Source: Chitinophaga lutea
GTDB taxonomy: Bacteria > Bacteroidota > Bacteroidia > Chitinophagales > Chitinophagaceae
Direction: 5' to 3'
Length of the DNA stretch: 64,000 nucleotides
Assembly: GCF_003813775.1 (NCBI RefSeq)
Contig: NZ_RPDH01000002.1
Span: forward strand, 186,001-250,000
Shown here: positions 44,681-51,125 of the stretch, in pieces
How the letters are laid out: the number at the start of each line of letters is the position of its first letter
How positions within the stretch are numbered: the stretch's first letter is position 1
Translations under genes and position numbers: made by a program
The notes under the pieces: model-generated
Databases searched by the model: none
Told to the model about the DNA's origin: nothing
Seen by the model: the letters and a program-made list of their open reading frames with translations, nothing else

Positions 44681-44710
44681 TTGAATTATGTAGTCAACTA
44701 CATATATTTG
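44681..44710 (+). promoter_or_regulatory. Consensus promoter with MarR-type operator inside
   Basis: TTG at 44681-44683, 19-base spacer, and TATATTTG at 44703-44710 (exact TAnnTTTG). An 18-base palindrome, TATGTAGT-CA-ACTACATA (44687-44704), occupies the spacer, so a bound protein would block RNA polymerase. The TAGT-N2-ACTA core is a typical MarR half-site pair, and a MarR gene is the second gene of the operon. Confidence 0.8.
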
Positions 44711-44725
44711 ATAAAACATCTTACC

Positions 44726-45226
44726 ATGCACCATGCTTTTGACATCCGGCCGTTGAATAACGGCTACACGGCGCGGATCATCGACTTGATATTGCCCATC
44801 CAGCAGGTGGAGCACAGCATTCCGGTTACGCTGGCCGATCAGCCGGACCTGCTCGACATCGAAGGTTTTTACCAGCAGGGCGGCGGCCAGTTCTGGGGCG
44901 CGGTTCAGGGGGAACAGCTCATCGGTTCCATTGCGCTGATTGCCATCGGCCACCAGGCGGGCGCCATCCGCAAAATGTTCGTTAAAAAGGAATTCAGGGG
45001 CAAGGAACTGTCCATCGCCCAGCAACTGCTCGACCGGCTGATCGCCTATTGCCGGGAACAGGGCATTCACGACCTGTTCCTCGGTACCGTGGAAGTGCTC
45101 AAAGCCGCGCAGCGGTTCTATGAAAGGAACGGCTTCCACCGCATCGAAAAAGCGGATCTGCCGGACTATTTCCCAAGGATGCCGGCCGACACGTTATTCT
45201 TTCACCTGCATATACCCGCCGCATGA
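44726..45226 (+). CDS. GNAT family N-acetyltransferase of the MarR operon
   Basis: 166 residues from ATG 44726 (MHHAFDIRPL), 16 bases after the promoter -7 box; an upstream in-frame ATG at 44681 lies within the promoter and is rejected. Fold: IRPLNNGYTARIIDLILPI, AIRKMFVKKEFRGKELSIAQQLLDRLI with the acetyl-CoA loop, and GTVEVLKAAQRFYERNGFHRIE. Its stop overlaps the MarR start by four bases, so the two are translationally coupled and probably both under MarR control. Confidence 0.88.
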   Translation: MHHAFDIRPLNNGYTARIIDLILPIQQVEHSIPVTLADQPDLLDIEGFYQQGGGQFWGAVQGEQLIGSIALIAIGHQAGAIRKMFVKKEFRGKELSIAQQLLDRLIAYCREQGIHDLFLGTVEVLKAAQRFYERNGFHRIEKADLPDYFPRMPADTLFFHLHIPAA

Positions 45227-45714
45227 ACCTGATCGACGCAGCCGGCATGCTGGCATTGGGCACACGCTTACAGCGCCTCAGCGAACGCCTCCGCAAGGAA
45301 GGCGCGCAGGTCTACAAAGCCTGTGGTATCGACTTCGAGCCGAAATGGTTCCCGGTGATTTACACACTCACCCTGAAACCCGTACTGGGCGTAGTGGAAA
45401 TCGCGGAAGAAATCGGCTATACCCATCCTTCCACCATCAGCCTGCTGAAAGAACTGGAGAAAATGAAACTGATCCGCTCCAAAAAAGATAAAGTGGATGA
45501 AAGGAAACGCCTCATCCAGCTTACTGCGAAAGGCCGGCAACTGGTGGAGCAGATGCGCCCGGTGTGGGATGGCATCACGGCTGCGCTGACAGCTATTACG
45601 GACACGCCGCATAACCTGATGGCGGCCATCCGGGAGGTGGAGGAAAAGCTGGAGACACAATCGTTCGAGGAAGTGGCGAAAGAAAAGATGGGGCTTACAG
45701 TCCCGCGAACGTAA
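45223..45714 (+). CDS. MarR family transcriptional regulator
   Basis: 163 residues with a winged helix: VVEIAEEIGYTHPSTISLLKELEKMKLIRSKKDKVDERKRLIQLT is the recognition helix plus wing, with the conserved D-x-R in DERKR. The N-terminal helices form the dimer interface. It overlaps the GNAT gene (ATGA) and probably represses this operon through the palindrome at 44687-44704. The stop is inside the convergent choloylglycine-hydrolase gene by 20 bases. Confidence 0.93.
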   Translation: MNLIDAAGMLALGTRLQRLSERLRKEGAQVYKACGIDFEPKWFPVIYTLTLKPVLGVVEIAEEIGYTHPSTISLLKELEKMKLIRSKKDKVDERKRLIQLTAKGRQLVEQMRPVWDGITAALTAITDTPHNLMAAIREVEEKLETQSFEEVAKEKMGLTVPRT

Positions 45715-46735
45715 AGGGTTTGCTTTTCACGAACGATCTGACGGCGTTGCCCGCGTAGGTTTCTCCATTCACGAGGCTCAGTTTTTTCACCGGCGCCTTC
45801 GGCGAAAAGTCCACATCCCTGAAGTTTACCCAGAACACGTTCGGCGTCAGGGTGGTTTCAAAATAATAGACGAGGTTTTTATGGTCAGATACGGAACGCC
45901 ACTGCGTGGAAGAGATATTCGGCTGTGCGGGGGTGGAAATGCCCAGCGGCACGGAACAATTCCTGATCACGCTGAAAGCGATGGCCACCGCCACGCGGGT
46001 ATTGTCGGTGCGGGGAACGGCAGCCGTATAAAATGAAGCCCTCACAAACCGGTCGGCCGCGCGGTTGGTGCCGGGCAGCATCACCGTTCCGCCGATCTCC
46101 TGCCAGTATTCGTTCAACGCCAGCTGTTTGTCGAAAATGGGGGAGTTGGTCATCACCGTATAGGCGGTATCGTGATGAATGACGAGTTTGCCGTCGACAT
46201 ACTCGAAAATCGCGTTGTCGCCGGAGGCGTCCGATAGCGAAAGATGCAGCGTAGCCAGGCGGTTCTGGCCCGGCACCTCGGCGGTCACGATCACAAATTT
46301 TTCCTGCCGCAGGTCTTTAACGGCCTCATCCACGGAGGCGTAATTATCGAGCACATATTGCACCCAGGCGGCAATGGAAAGGCCGGGCTTCTGCTGGTCC
46401 CATTTCGGGTATTCCGATTCCACCAGCCAGAGCAGGTTGGCCACCAGGCCCTTTTCATTCATGCCGTCGGTGCTGGAAATATCGTAGCCGGACGCCACTA
46501 CGCTGCCGTACCTGGAAGTCCACTGGATCGATTTCGCTCCTACCGCGCCGTTTCTGTTCATCCCCCTGGGGAATATCCAGAGGTTGGTGAGGATGTCTTC
46601 TTTCCAGTCCATCGACCGGGCCGTGAGAATGGTCTTATTGAGGCCTTTGTATACCACGCGGGTACAGGCGAAAACGGATGGGGCGGCCAACGTCAGCAGC
46701 AGCGCCCAGATCAGGGGTATCAGGCAGGTTTTCAT
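45695..46735 (-). CDS. Linear amide C-N hydrolase, choloylglycine hydrolase family
   Basis: 346 residues. A signal peptide ends at Ala23 so that Cys24 of ACTRVVY becomes the N-terminal nucleophile. Further family elements are LTARSMDW, TDGMNEKGLVANLLWLVE and NYASVDEAVKDL. The Ntn-hydrolase fold is exported to the periplasm here. Members are penicillin V acylases, bile salt hydrolases or acyl-homoserine lactone acylases; a soil Bacteroidota enzyme is more likely an acylase for acyl-amides than for bile salts. This is inference. Confidence 0.9.
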   Translation of the reverse strand: MKTCLIPLIWALLLTLAAPSVFACTRVVYKGLNKTILTARSMDWKEDILTNLWIFPRGMNRNGAVGAKSIQWTSRYGSVVASGYDISSTDGMNEKGLVANLLWLVESEYPKWDQQKPGLSIAAWVQYVLDNYASVDEAVKDLRQEKFVIVTAEVPGQNRLATLHLSLSDASGDNAIFEYVDGKLVIHHDTAYTVMTNSPIFDKQLALNEYWQEIGGTVMLPGTNRAADRFVRASFYTAAVPRTDNTRVAVAIAFSVIRNCSVPLGISTPAQPNISSTQWRSVSDHKNLVYYFETTLTPNVFWVNFRDVDFSPKAPVKKLSLVNGETYAGNAVRSFVKSKPFTFAGL

Positions 46736-46890
46736 TTGCAGGGATTTATGAGGATAACATATTTCCCGCCGGAAGTGTTCAGACGGGTCCCCGGTTTATG
46801 CATCTTCCCGGTCAGGCAGGAGTATTTTGCCCGGTTCGATGCCACCCTTCGTGTTCCTGGCCGGCCGATTCGCTATCTCTTGCTGAAGAA

Positions 46891-46928
46891 AAAACCGCAC
46901 CGGCACATAATAGCGCCGGCGCGGTTTT
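46891..46928. terminator. Bidirectional terminator before ABC-F gene end
   Basis: AAAACCGCACCGGC (46891-46904), ten-base loop, GCCGGCGCGGTTTT (46915-46928), one mismatch. It lies just past the stop of the ABC-F gene on the minus strand. Confidence 0.8.
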
Positions 46929-46930
46929 TA

Positions 46931-48523
46931 TCATAATTCCAATCTTTCGGTAATCCCCACTTCCGACAGGAAATCAGCATCGTGCGAAATGACGATTAAA
47001 GTTCCGCGGTAACCGGCGAATATTTTTCCCAGCATCTCGATGTTACGGAGGTCTAGATTGTTGACCGGCTCATCGAGGAAAATGATGTCGGGCGTTTTGT
47101 TCTGCAACACCATGCAGCAGAGCGCGAGCCGCAGCATTTCACCGCCGCTGAGTACGGCGCAGCGTTTATCCCAGCTGTCCGGCAAAAAAAGGAAATTGGC
47201 GAGCAACGTATGCAGCATGGGCATTTCGAGCCGGGTTTCATTGTACGCCTCCGCCTGTTCCAGTACGGTTTTCTGCCGGTCGATGAGGCTGTAATCCTGG
47301 TCCAGCAGCAGGGTAGTGCAGGGGCTCCGGTGGAGTTGGCCGGAGCTGGGTCCGATGCTGCCTCTCAGCAGGTTCAGGAGCGTGGTTTTACCGCTGCCGT
47401 TGCCGCCGGTGATGGCCAGCCTGTTGCCGCTGCGGATGGTGAACGAAAGCGGCTCCGGCCATAACGCCTCCCCGTTTTCATAGGCGTAGTTGATGGCCTG
47501 CGCTTCCGCCAGCACTTTCCCATGCGGCAGCGCCGGGTTGTCGAAAAAACCTTTCATGATGCGCTGCACCTGTGCCATGGCGGCTGCTTCCTGCATGTCC
47601 GCCCGGAGCTCGCTGACCTTGTCGCTATGCACCTGTTTGAGTTTGGCGGTGCTGACTTCCGCTTTCATCTTGCGGCCGTTGATCAGGATCTTCGGCTCAT
47701 TGGCCCGCCTGGCGCCTTTGCGCGCCTGCGCATCCGCATGCTGCTTGCGTTCCATCGTCTGCTGCTGCTTCAGTTTCGCTTCTTTGAAGGTTTTCTCGTG
47801 GTGGGCGAGGTTGTGCTCCAGGGCGGCCGATTCTATACTTTTCTGTTCCGCATAAAAATCGTAGTTGCCGCCGTATGCCTTGATCCCGCCGGGCTGCAGC
47901 TCCCATATAGGTGTGCAGCGGCGCAGCAGTTCCCGGTCGTGGCTCGTCAGCAGCACGGTACAGGTGGTTTGCCGCATCCATTGCAGCAACTGTTCCCGGG
48001 CCTGGCGGTCGAGGTGGTTGGTAGGCTCGTCGAGCAGTACGATATCGGGTTCGAAAATATCGATGCCGGAAAGGAAGAGCCGCGTCTTCATCCCGCCGCT
48101 GAGCTGGTCGAGGGGCTGCTGCAGGTCGATGCCCGCAATGCCCCACCTTACAAACGCTTCTTCGCAGCGGGCGGTAATGTCCCACTGGTTTTCCAAAAGC
48201 TCGTAATGATGCGGGTCGGTAGAACCCTGTTCTACGGCCTGTAAGGCGTCCAGCAGCGGGGCGATGCCCAGTGCGGCCGCCACCGTGAGCCGGTTGAAGT
48301 GACCGTAGTGCTGCGGCACATAATACAAATGGCCGGTTACCTGCAAATCGCCGGAGAACTGTTTTTCCTGCCCGGCAATAATCCGCAGCAGCGTCGTTTT
48401 GCCGGCGCCGTTAGGGCCGGCGATCGCGGCTTTGTCTCCCTTCTGAAGCGTGAAATGGACGTTACTGAAAAGCGGTTTGCCGTTGGGCGTATGATAATTG
48501 ATTTGTTGTGCGCTGATATACAT
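46931..48523 (-). CDS. ABC-F family ATPase
   Basis: 530 residues: two ABC domains without membrane segments. Walker A GPNGAGKTT (36-44), signature LSGGMKTRLFLSG, Walker B VLLDEPTNHLD, H loop LTSHD; the inter-domain linker is a charged helical hairpin (KTFKEAKLKQQQTMERKQHADAQARKG); second domain with GGNGSGKTTLL, LSGGEMLRLALC, IIFLDEPVNNLD. ABC-F proteins act on ribosomes, for example to rescue stalled or antibiotic-blocked ribosomes. Its lead region carries a long leader and the unusual repeat array (48753-48853). Confidence 0.92.
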   Translation of the reverse strand: MYISAQQINYHTPNGKPLFSNVHFTLQKGDKAAIAGPNGAGKTTLLRIIAGQEKQFSGDLQVTGHLYYVPQHYGHFNRLTVAAALGIAPLLDALQAVEQGSTDPHHYELLENQWDITARCEEAFVRWGIAGIDLQQPLDQLSGGMKTRLFLSGIDIFEPDIVLLDEPTNHLDRQAREQLLQWMRQTTCTVLLTSHDRELLRRCTPIWELQPGGIKAYGGNYDFYAEQKSIESAALEHNLAHHEKTFKEAKLKQQQTMERKQHADAQARKGARRANEPKILINGRKMKAEVSTAKLKQVHSDKVSELRADMQEAAAMAQVQRIMKGFFDNPALPHGKVLAEAQAINYAYENGEALWPEPLSFTIRSGNRLAITGGNGSGKTTLLNLLRGSIGPSSGQLHRSPCTTLLLDQDYSLIDRQKTVLEQAEAYNETRLEMPMLHTLLANFLFLPDSWDKRCAVLSGGEMLRLALCCMVLQNKTPDIIFLDEPVNNLDLRNIEMLGKIFAGYRGTLIVISHDADFLSEVGITERLEL

Positions 48524-48706
48524 CTGTGATCATGAATTGGGTTAAAGATGGGCTGTAACAGCCGTAAACGGTCCGTGTGCGGAATGTGAGTTTCATCGCG
48601 GTAATTGTTTTGATTAGAAAATGTAATTGAAAATATGGGCCGTAAATGGCCTGAAAAAGCAGCGGGCGCTGCGTGTATGTATGTAAGTGATTACTTCATG
48701 ATGGCG

Positions 48707-48714
48707 CAAAGATA
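48707..48714 (-). promoter_or_regulatory. -7 promoter element of ABC-F gene (TATCTTTG)
   Basis: Reads CAAAGATA on the plus strand, an exact TAnnTTTG match on the minus strand. The -33 half is weak. Transcription would begin near 48702, leaving a leader of about 180 bases before the ABC-F ATG. Confidence 0.6.
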
Positions 48715-48752
48715 GAAAAAATCCGGATATTTTTACCACGATAGGTGAACAC

Positions 48753-48853
48753 TACCCCTTCGCTACCCTTCCGATACGGATACGTTACCCCTATAGGAGG
48801 TAACGTATAGGTGGCTAAGAGATGGCTAACAGGTGGCGTATGGGTAACGTTCC
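48753..48853 (-). repeat. Head-to-head array of 11-bp repeats
   Basis: Four left units start with TAC at 48753, 48764, 48775 and 48786, exactly 11 bases apart: TACCCCTTCGC, TACCCTTCCGA, TACGGATACGT, TACCCCTATAG. Five right units start at 48799, 48810, 48821, 48832 and 48843, again exactly 11 bases apart: GGTAACGTATA, GGTGGCTAAGA, GATGGCTAACA, GGTGGCGTATG, GGTAACGTTCC. Left and right units are inverted around 48794, where TACGTTACC (48781-48789) pairs with GGTAACGTA (48799-48807). The array lies about 40-150 bases upstream of the ABC-F promoter. No family of elements known to me matches. Confidence 0.8.
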
Positions 48854-48920
48854 ACGAATGAAACCCAATACCAGCGCCATTCTAAGTCCATTTTTTCTCC
48901 GATTTTTGTCCGGTTTCAGC

Positions 48921-48953
48921 CCATGCCACGACCATGTCACGATCAGGGCATGA
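48921..48953 (+). repeat. Second short 11-bp repeat array
   Basis: Units CCATGCCACGA (48921), CCATGTCACGA (48932) and TCAGGGCATGA (48943), each 11 bases. The first two differ by one base. CATGCC (48922-48927) is inverted against GGCATG (48947-48952). Different sequence from the first array but the same period. Confidence 0.6.
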
Positions 48954-49016
48954 CGAGAGAGATAGCGGTAAATAATTGATTACTAATTAATAGCGAAGGC
49001 TTTTTAAATAGGAACA

Positions 49017-49739
49017 TTACTTCCGCCATAAACGCACATGTACGACCTGTTCCAGCACCTGTTCCCGGTAATTACGGCTGATGGGAATGCGGAATTCCCG
49101 GATGATGATCTCGTTGTTCTCGATCGCTTCAATCTTTGATTTGGAGACGAGAAAGGACTTGTGTACGCGGATGAACGACGCCCTGTCGAGCTGCTCCTCC
49201 ACATTCCGGAGATACATCAGCGTCATGAACTTTCCCCGCGTGGTCTGGATGGATACATAGTTCTGCAGTGCTTCCACGTACAATATCTCTGAGAAACAGA
49301 TCTTTTCGTACTTGTAGTCGCATTTGATGAAGAAGTGATCGGCCGCGGCGATGGCTTCGCCGGACGTGCTTTTATGCAACAGCTGGTGGTAATGATGGGC
49401 CTTGGTGACGGCTTTGAAAAAACGGGAAAACGTGATGGGTTTCACGAGGTAATCGAGCACATCCAGCTGGAAACCTTCCAGCGCATAACTTGGATAGGCG
49501 GTGGTGATGATCACCATCGGCGGGTGCTGCAGGGTTTTGAGGAACTCGATGCCGTTGAGCACCGGCATCTGTATGTCGAGGAAAATGAGATCGGGTTTGT
49601 TTTCATGCAGCAGGCGGGCCAGTTCCAGCGGGTTATTGCCGGTGCCGGTCAATTGCAGGAAATCTATTTCGCGGACGTAATTGACGATGCATTCCCTCGC
49701 CAGCGGCTCATCATCTATCACTACACATTTTATGGCCAT
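49017..49739 (-). CDS. LytTR family response regulator (second pair)
   Basis: 240 residues: receiver with Asp9-Asp10, phospho-acceptor Asp55 in LIFLDIQMP and Lys near 105 (YLVKPI), then a LytTR domain (FIKCDYKYEKICFSEILYVEAL, FIRVHKSFLVSKSKIEAIENNEI). 18 bases downstream of its kinase. Its binding sites are unknown; the 11-bp repeat array just beyond its stop is a candidate only by proximity. Confidence 0.94.
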   Translation of the reverse strand: MAIKCVVIDDEPLARECIVNYVREIDFLQLTGTGNNPLELARLLHENKPDLIFLDIQMPVLNGIEFLKTLQHPPMVIITTAYPSYALEGFQLDVLDYLVKPITFSRFFKAVTKAHHYHQLLHKSTSGEAIAAADHFFIKCDYKYEKICFSEILYVEALQNYVSIQTTRGKFMTLMYLRNVEEQLDRASFIRVHKSFLVSKSKIEAIENNEIIIREFRIPISRNYREQVLEQVVHVRLWRK

Positions 49740-49757
49740 GAATTTGATTTTAAACGG

Positions 49758-50885
49758 TTATGCGGGTATCGGTTCCGGCACTGCTTTCACCCGGTGCAGA
49801 TGCAAACGGAGGCTGATGCGGAAAACAGTTTCTTCCTGCCGCACCTCCAGCCCATAATGGCCTGGATACACCAGGTCGAGGCGGCGCTGCACGTTTTTCA
49901 GGCCGATGCCCCCGTAGGGCAGGATCTGCTGGCTGGCCGACGGCTGTGACGCGACGCTGTTGGCGACCTCAAGCTGGAGCGACTGCTGGCTGAACCGCAA
50001 CCGCATACTGATCCAGTTGGGGGCGTCTTTATGCTGCGATACATGTTTGAAGGCATTTTCCATAAACGGCATCAGGATAAACGGCGCAATCGCGCAACCG
50101 GTGTAGGGTGGCCCGTCGATGTCTACCGTAGTGGTGATATTGTGCTCCTGGCGCAGTTTTTCCAGCTCGATGAAATTTTCGAGGTAAGCCAGTTCCTGCT
50201 CCAGCGGGATTTCGTGCTCATTGCATTCATATAGCTGGTACCGCAGGAGGCTGGAGAATTTCGCCAGCGATTCGGACGCCATGTCCGGGTTTTTATGGAT
50301 GAGCACAAAAATCGAATTGATGGTGTTGAAGAGGAAGTGCGGGTTGAATTGCGATTTGAGGAACTTGAGCTCCGTTTCCAGTTTTTCTTTTTCCAGCTCA
50401 TGCGTACGGTTACGGGCCTGTACCCAGTTTTTGGTGAGTTTCACGCTCATGGCCAGCGTCATGCTGGCGGCGGAAGAGGGCAGGGTATTGACCTGGAAAA
50501 AATACCGCCAGTTGGAGGGCTCTACTCCGTAAAGCTCCTGCAGGCTGCGGCCGGACATCCAGCTGCTGACATAATATCCCGGCACGATCAGCGCGCCCAC
50601 GCAGATGATGGTGGCGATGACGGTGACGACGTAGGTGATATAATGCCCCTTTTCGAGCAGGCGGGGCAGGAGGAAATACAGGTTGAAGTAGACGCCGGCC
50701 GCCTGGAAAATCACGTAAAATAGGAACTTGATGGCATAAGGCGTGTACAGCACGTTGTTCAGCACGGCCCATACACTGCCGATGGTGAGCGTCCACCACA
50801 ACAGATGGTAGAAGAACCAGAAAGGCAGGTGGTACAGTTTGTACCGGAAAAACCAGTTGTACCGGGCGGCAGGAATTGACAACAT
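49758..50885 (-). CDS. LytS-type sensor histidine kinase (second pair)
   Basis: 375 residues: four membrane helices to about 150, a helical linker, His_kinase phosphoacceptor in LKSQFNPHFLFNTINSI near 195, and HATPase motifs APFILMPFMENAFKHVS and GGIGLKNVQRRLDLVYP. Short YehU/LytS-like sensor without a separate sensing domain. Operon with the LytTR regulator; divergent from the receptor gene at 51126. Confidence 0.94.
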   Translation of the reverse strand: MLSIPAARYNWFFRYKLYHLPFWFFYHLLWWTLTIGSVWAVLNNVLYTPYAIKFLFYVIFQAAGVYFNLYFLLPRLLEKGHYITYVVTVIATIICVGALIVPGYYVSSWMSGRSLQELYGVEPSNWRYFFQVNTLPSSAASMTLAMSVKLTKNWVQARNRTHELEKEKLETELKFLKSQFNPHFLFNTINSIFVLIHKNPDMASESLAKFSSLLRYQLYECNEHEIPLEQELAYLENFIELEKLRQEHNITTTVDIDGPPYTGCAIAPFILMPFMENAFKHVSQHKDAPNWISMRLRFSQQSLQLEVANSVASQPSASQQILPYGGIGLKNVQRRLDLVYPGHYGLEVRQEETVFRISLRLHLHRVKAVPEPIPA

Positions 50886-51125
50886 ATCGGCGATTGAAAG
50901 CGGTCCCTTAAATTACTGAAAATCCCGTCAAAGCGCCCTTTTAGTATATGAAAAGCATCAAAACATTGCTGAAAGGATACAGAACATTGCCAAGCGGTTT
51001 CCCGGGACTGTAAAAGCGCTTTTGCGTTTAAAAGCTGCGCCTCGTCAATTTTATACGGCCGCAGGGCAAATAAAGTTCCCGGAATGCCGGCGTGTTGATT
51101 CTTTTGGGGCATCAATACCGCCATC

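Larger units (their letters stand above)
48524..49016. other. Repeat-rich intergenic region upstream of ABC-F
   Basis: 493 bases without a gene. It contains the presumed 180-base ABC-F leader with a small hairpin GGCTGT-AACAGCC at 48551-48563 and two GCCGTAAAYGG copies (48561-48571, 48639-48649), the ABC-F promoter, a nine-unit 11-bp repeat array (48753-48853) and a second short 11-bp array (48921-48953). Confidence 0.7.

Noticed and set aside
48753..48853. CRISPR interpretation of the 11-bp repeats
   Set aside because: Units are only 11 bases with no spacers, and no cas genes are present.
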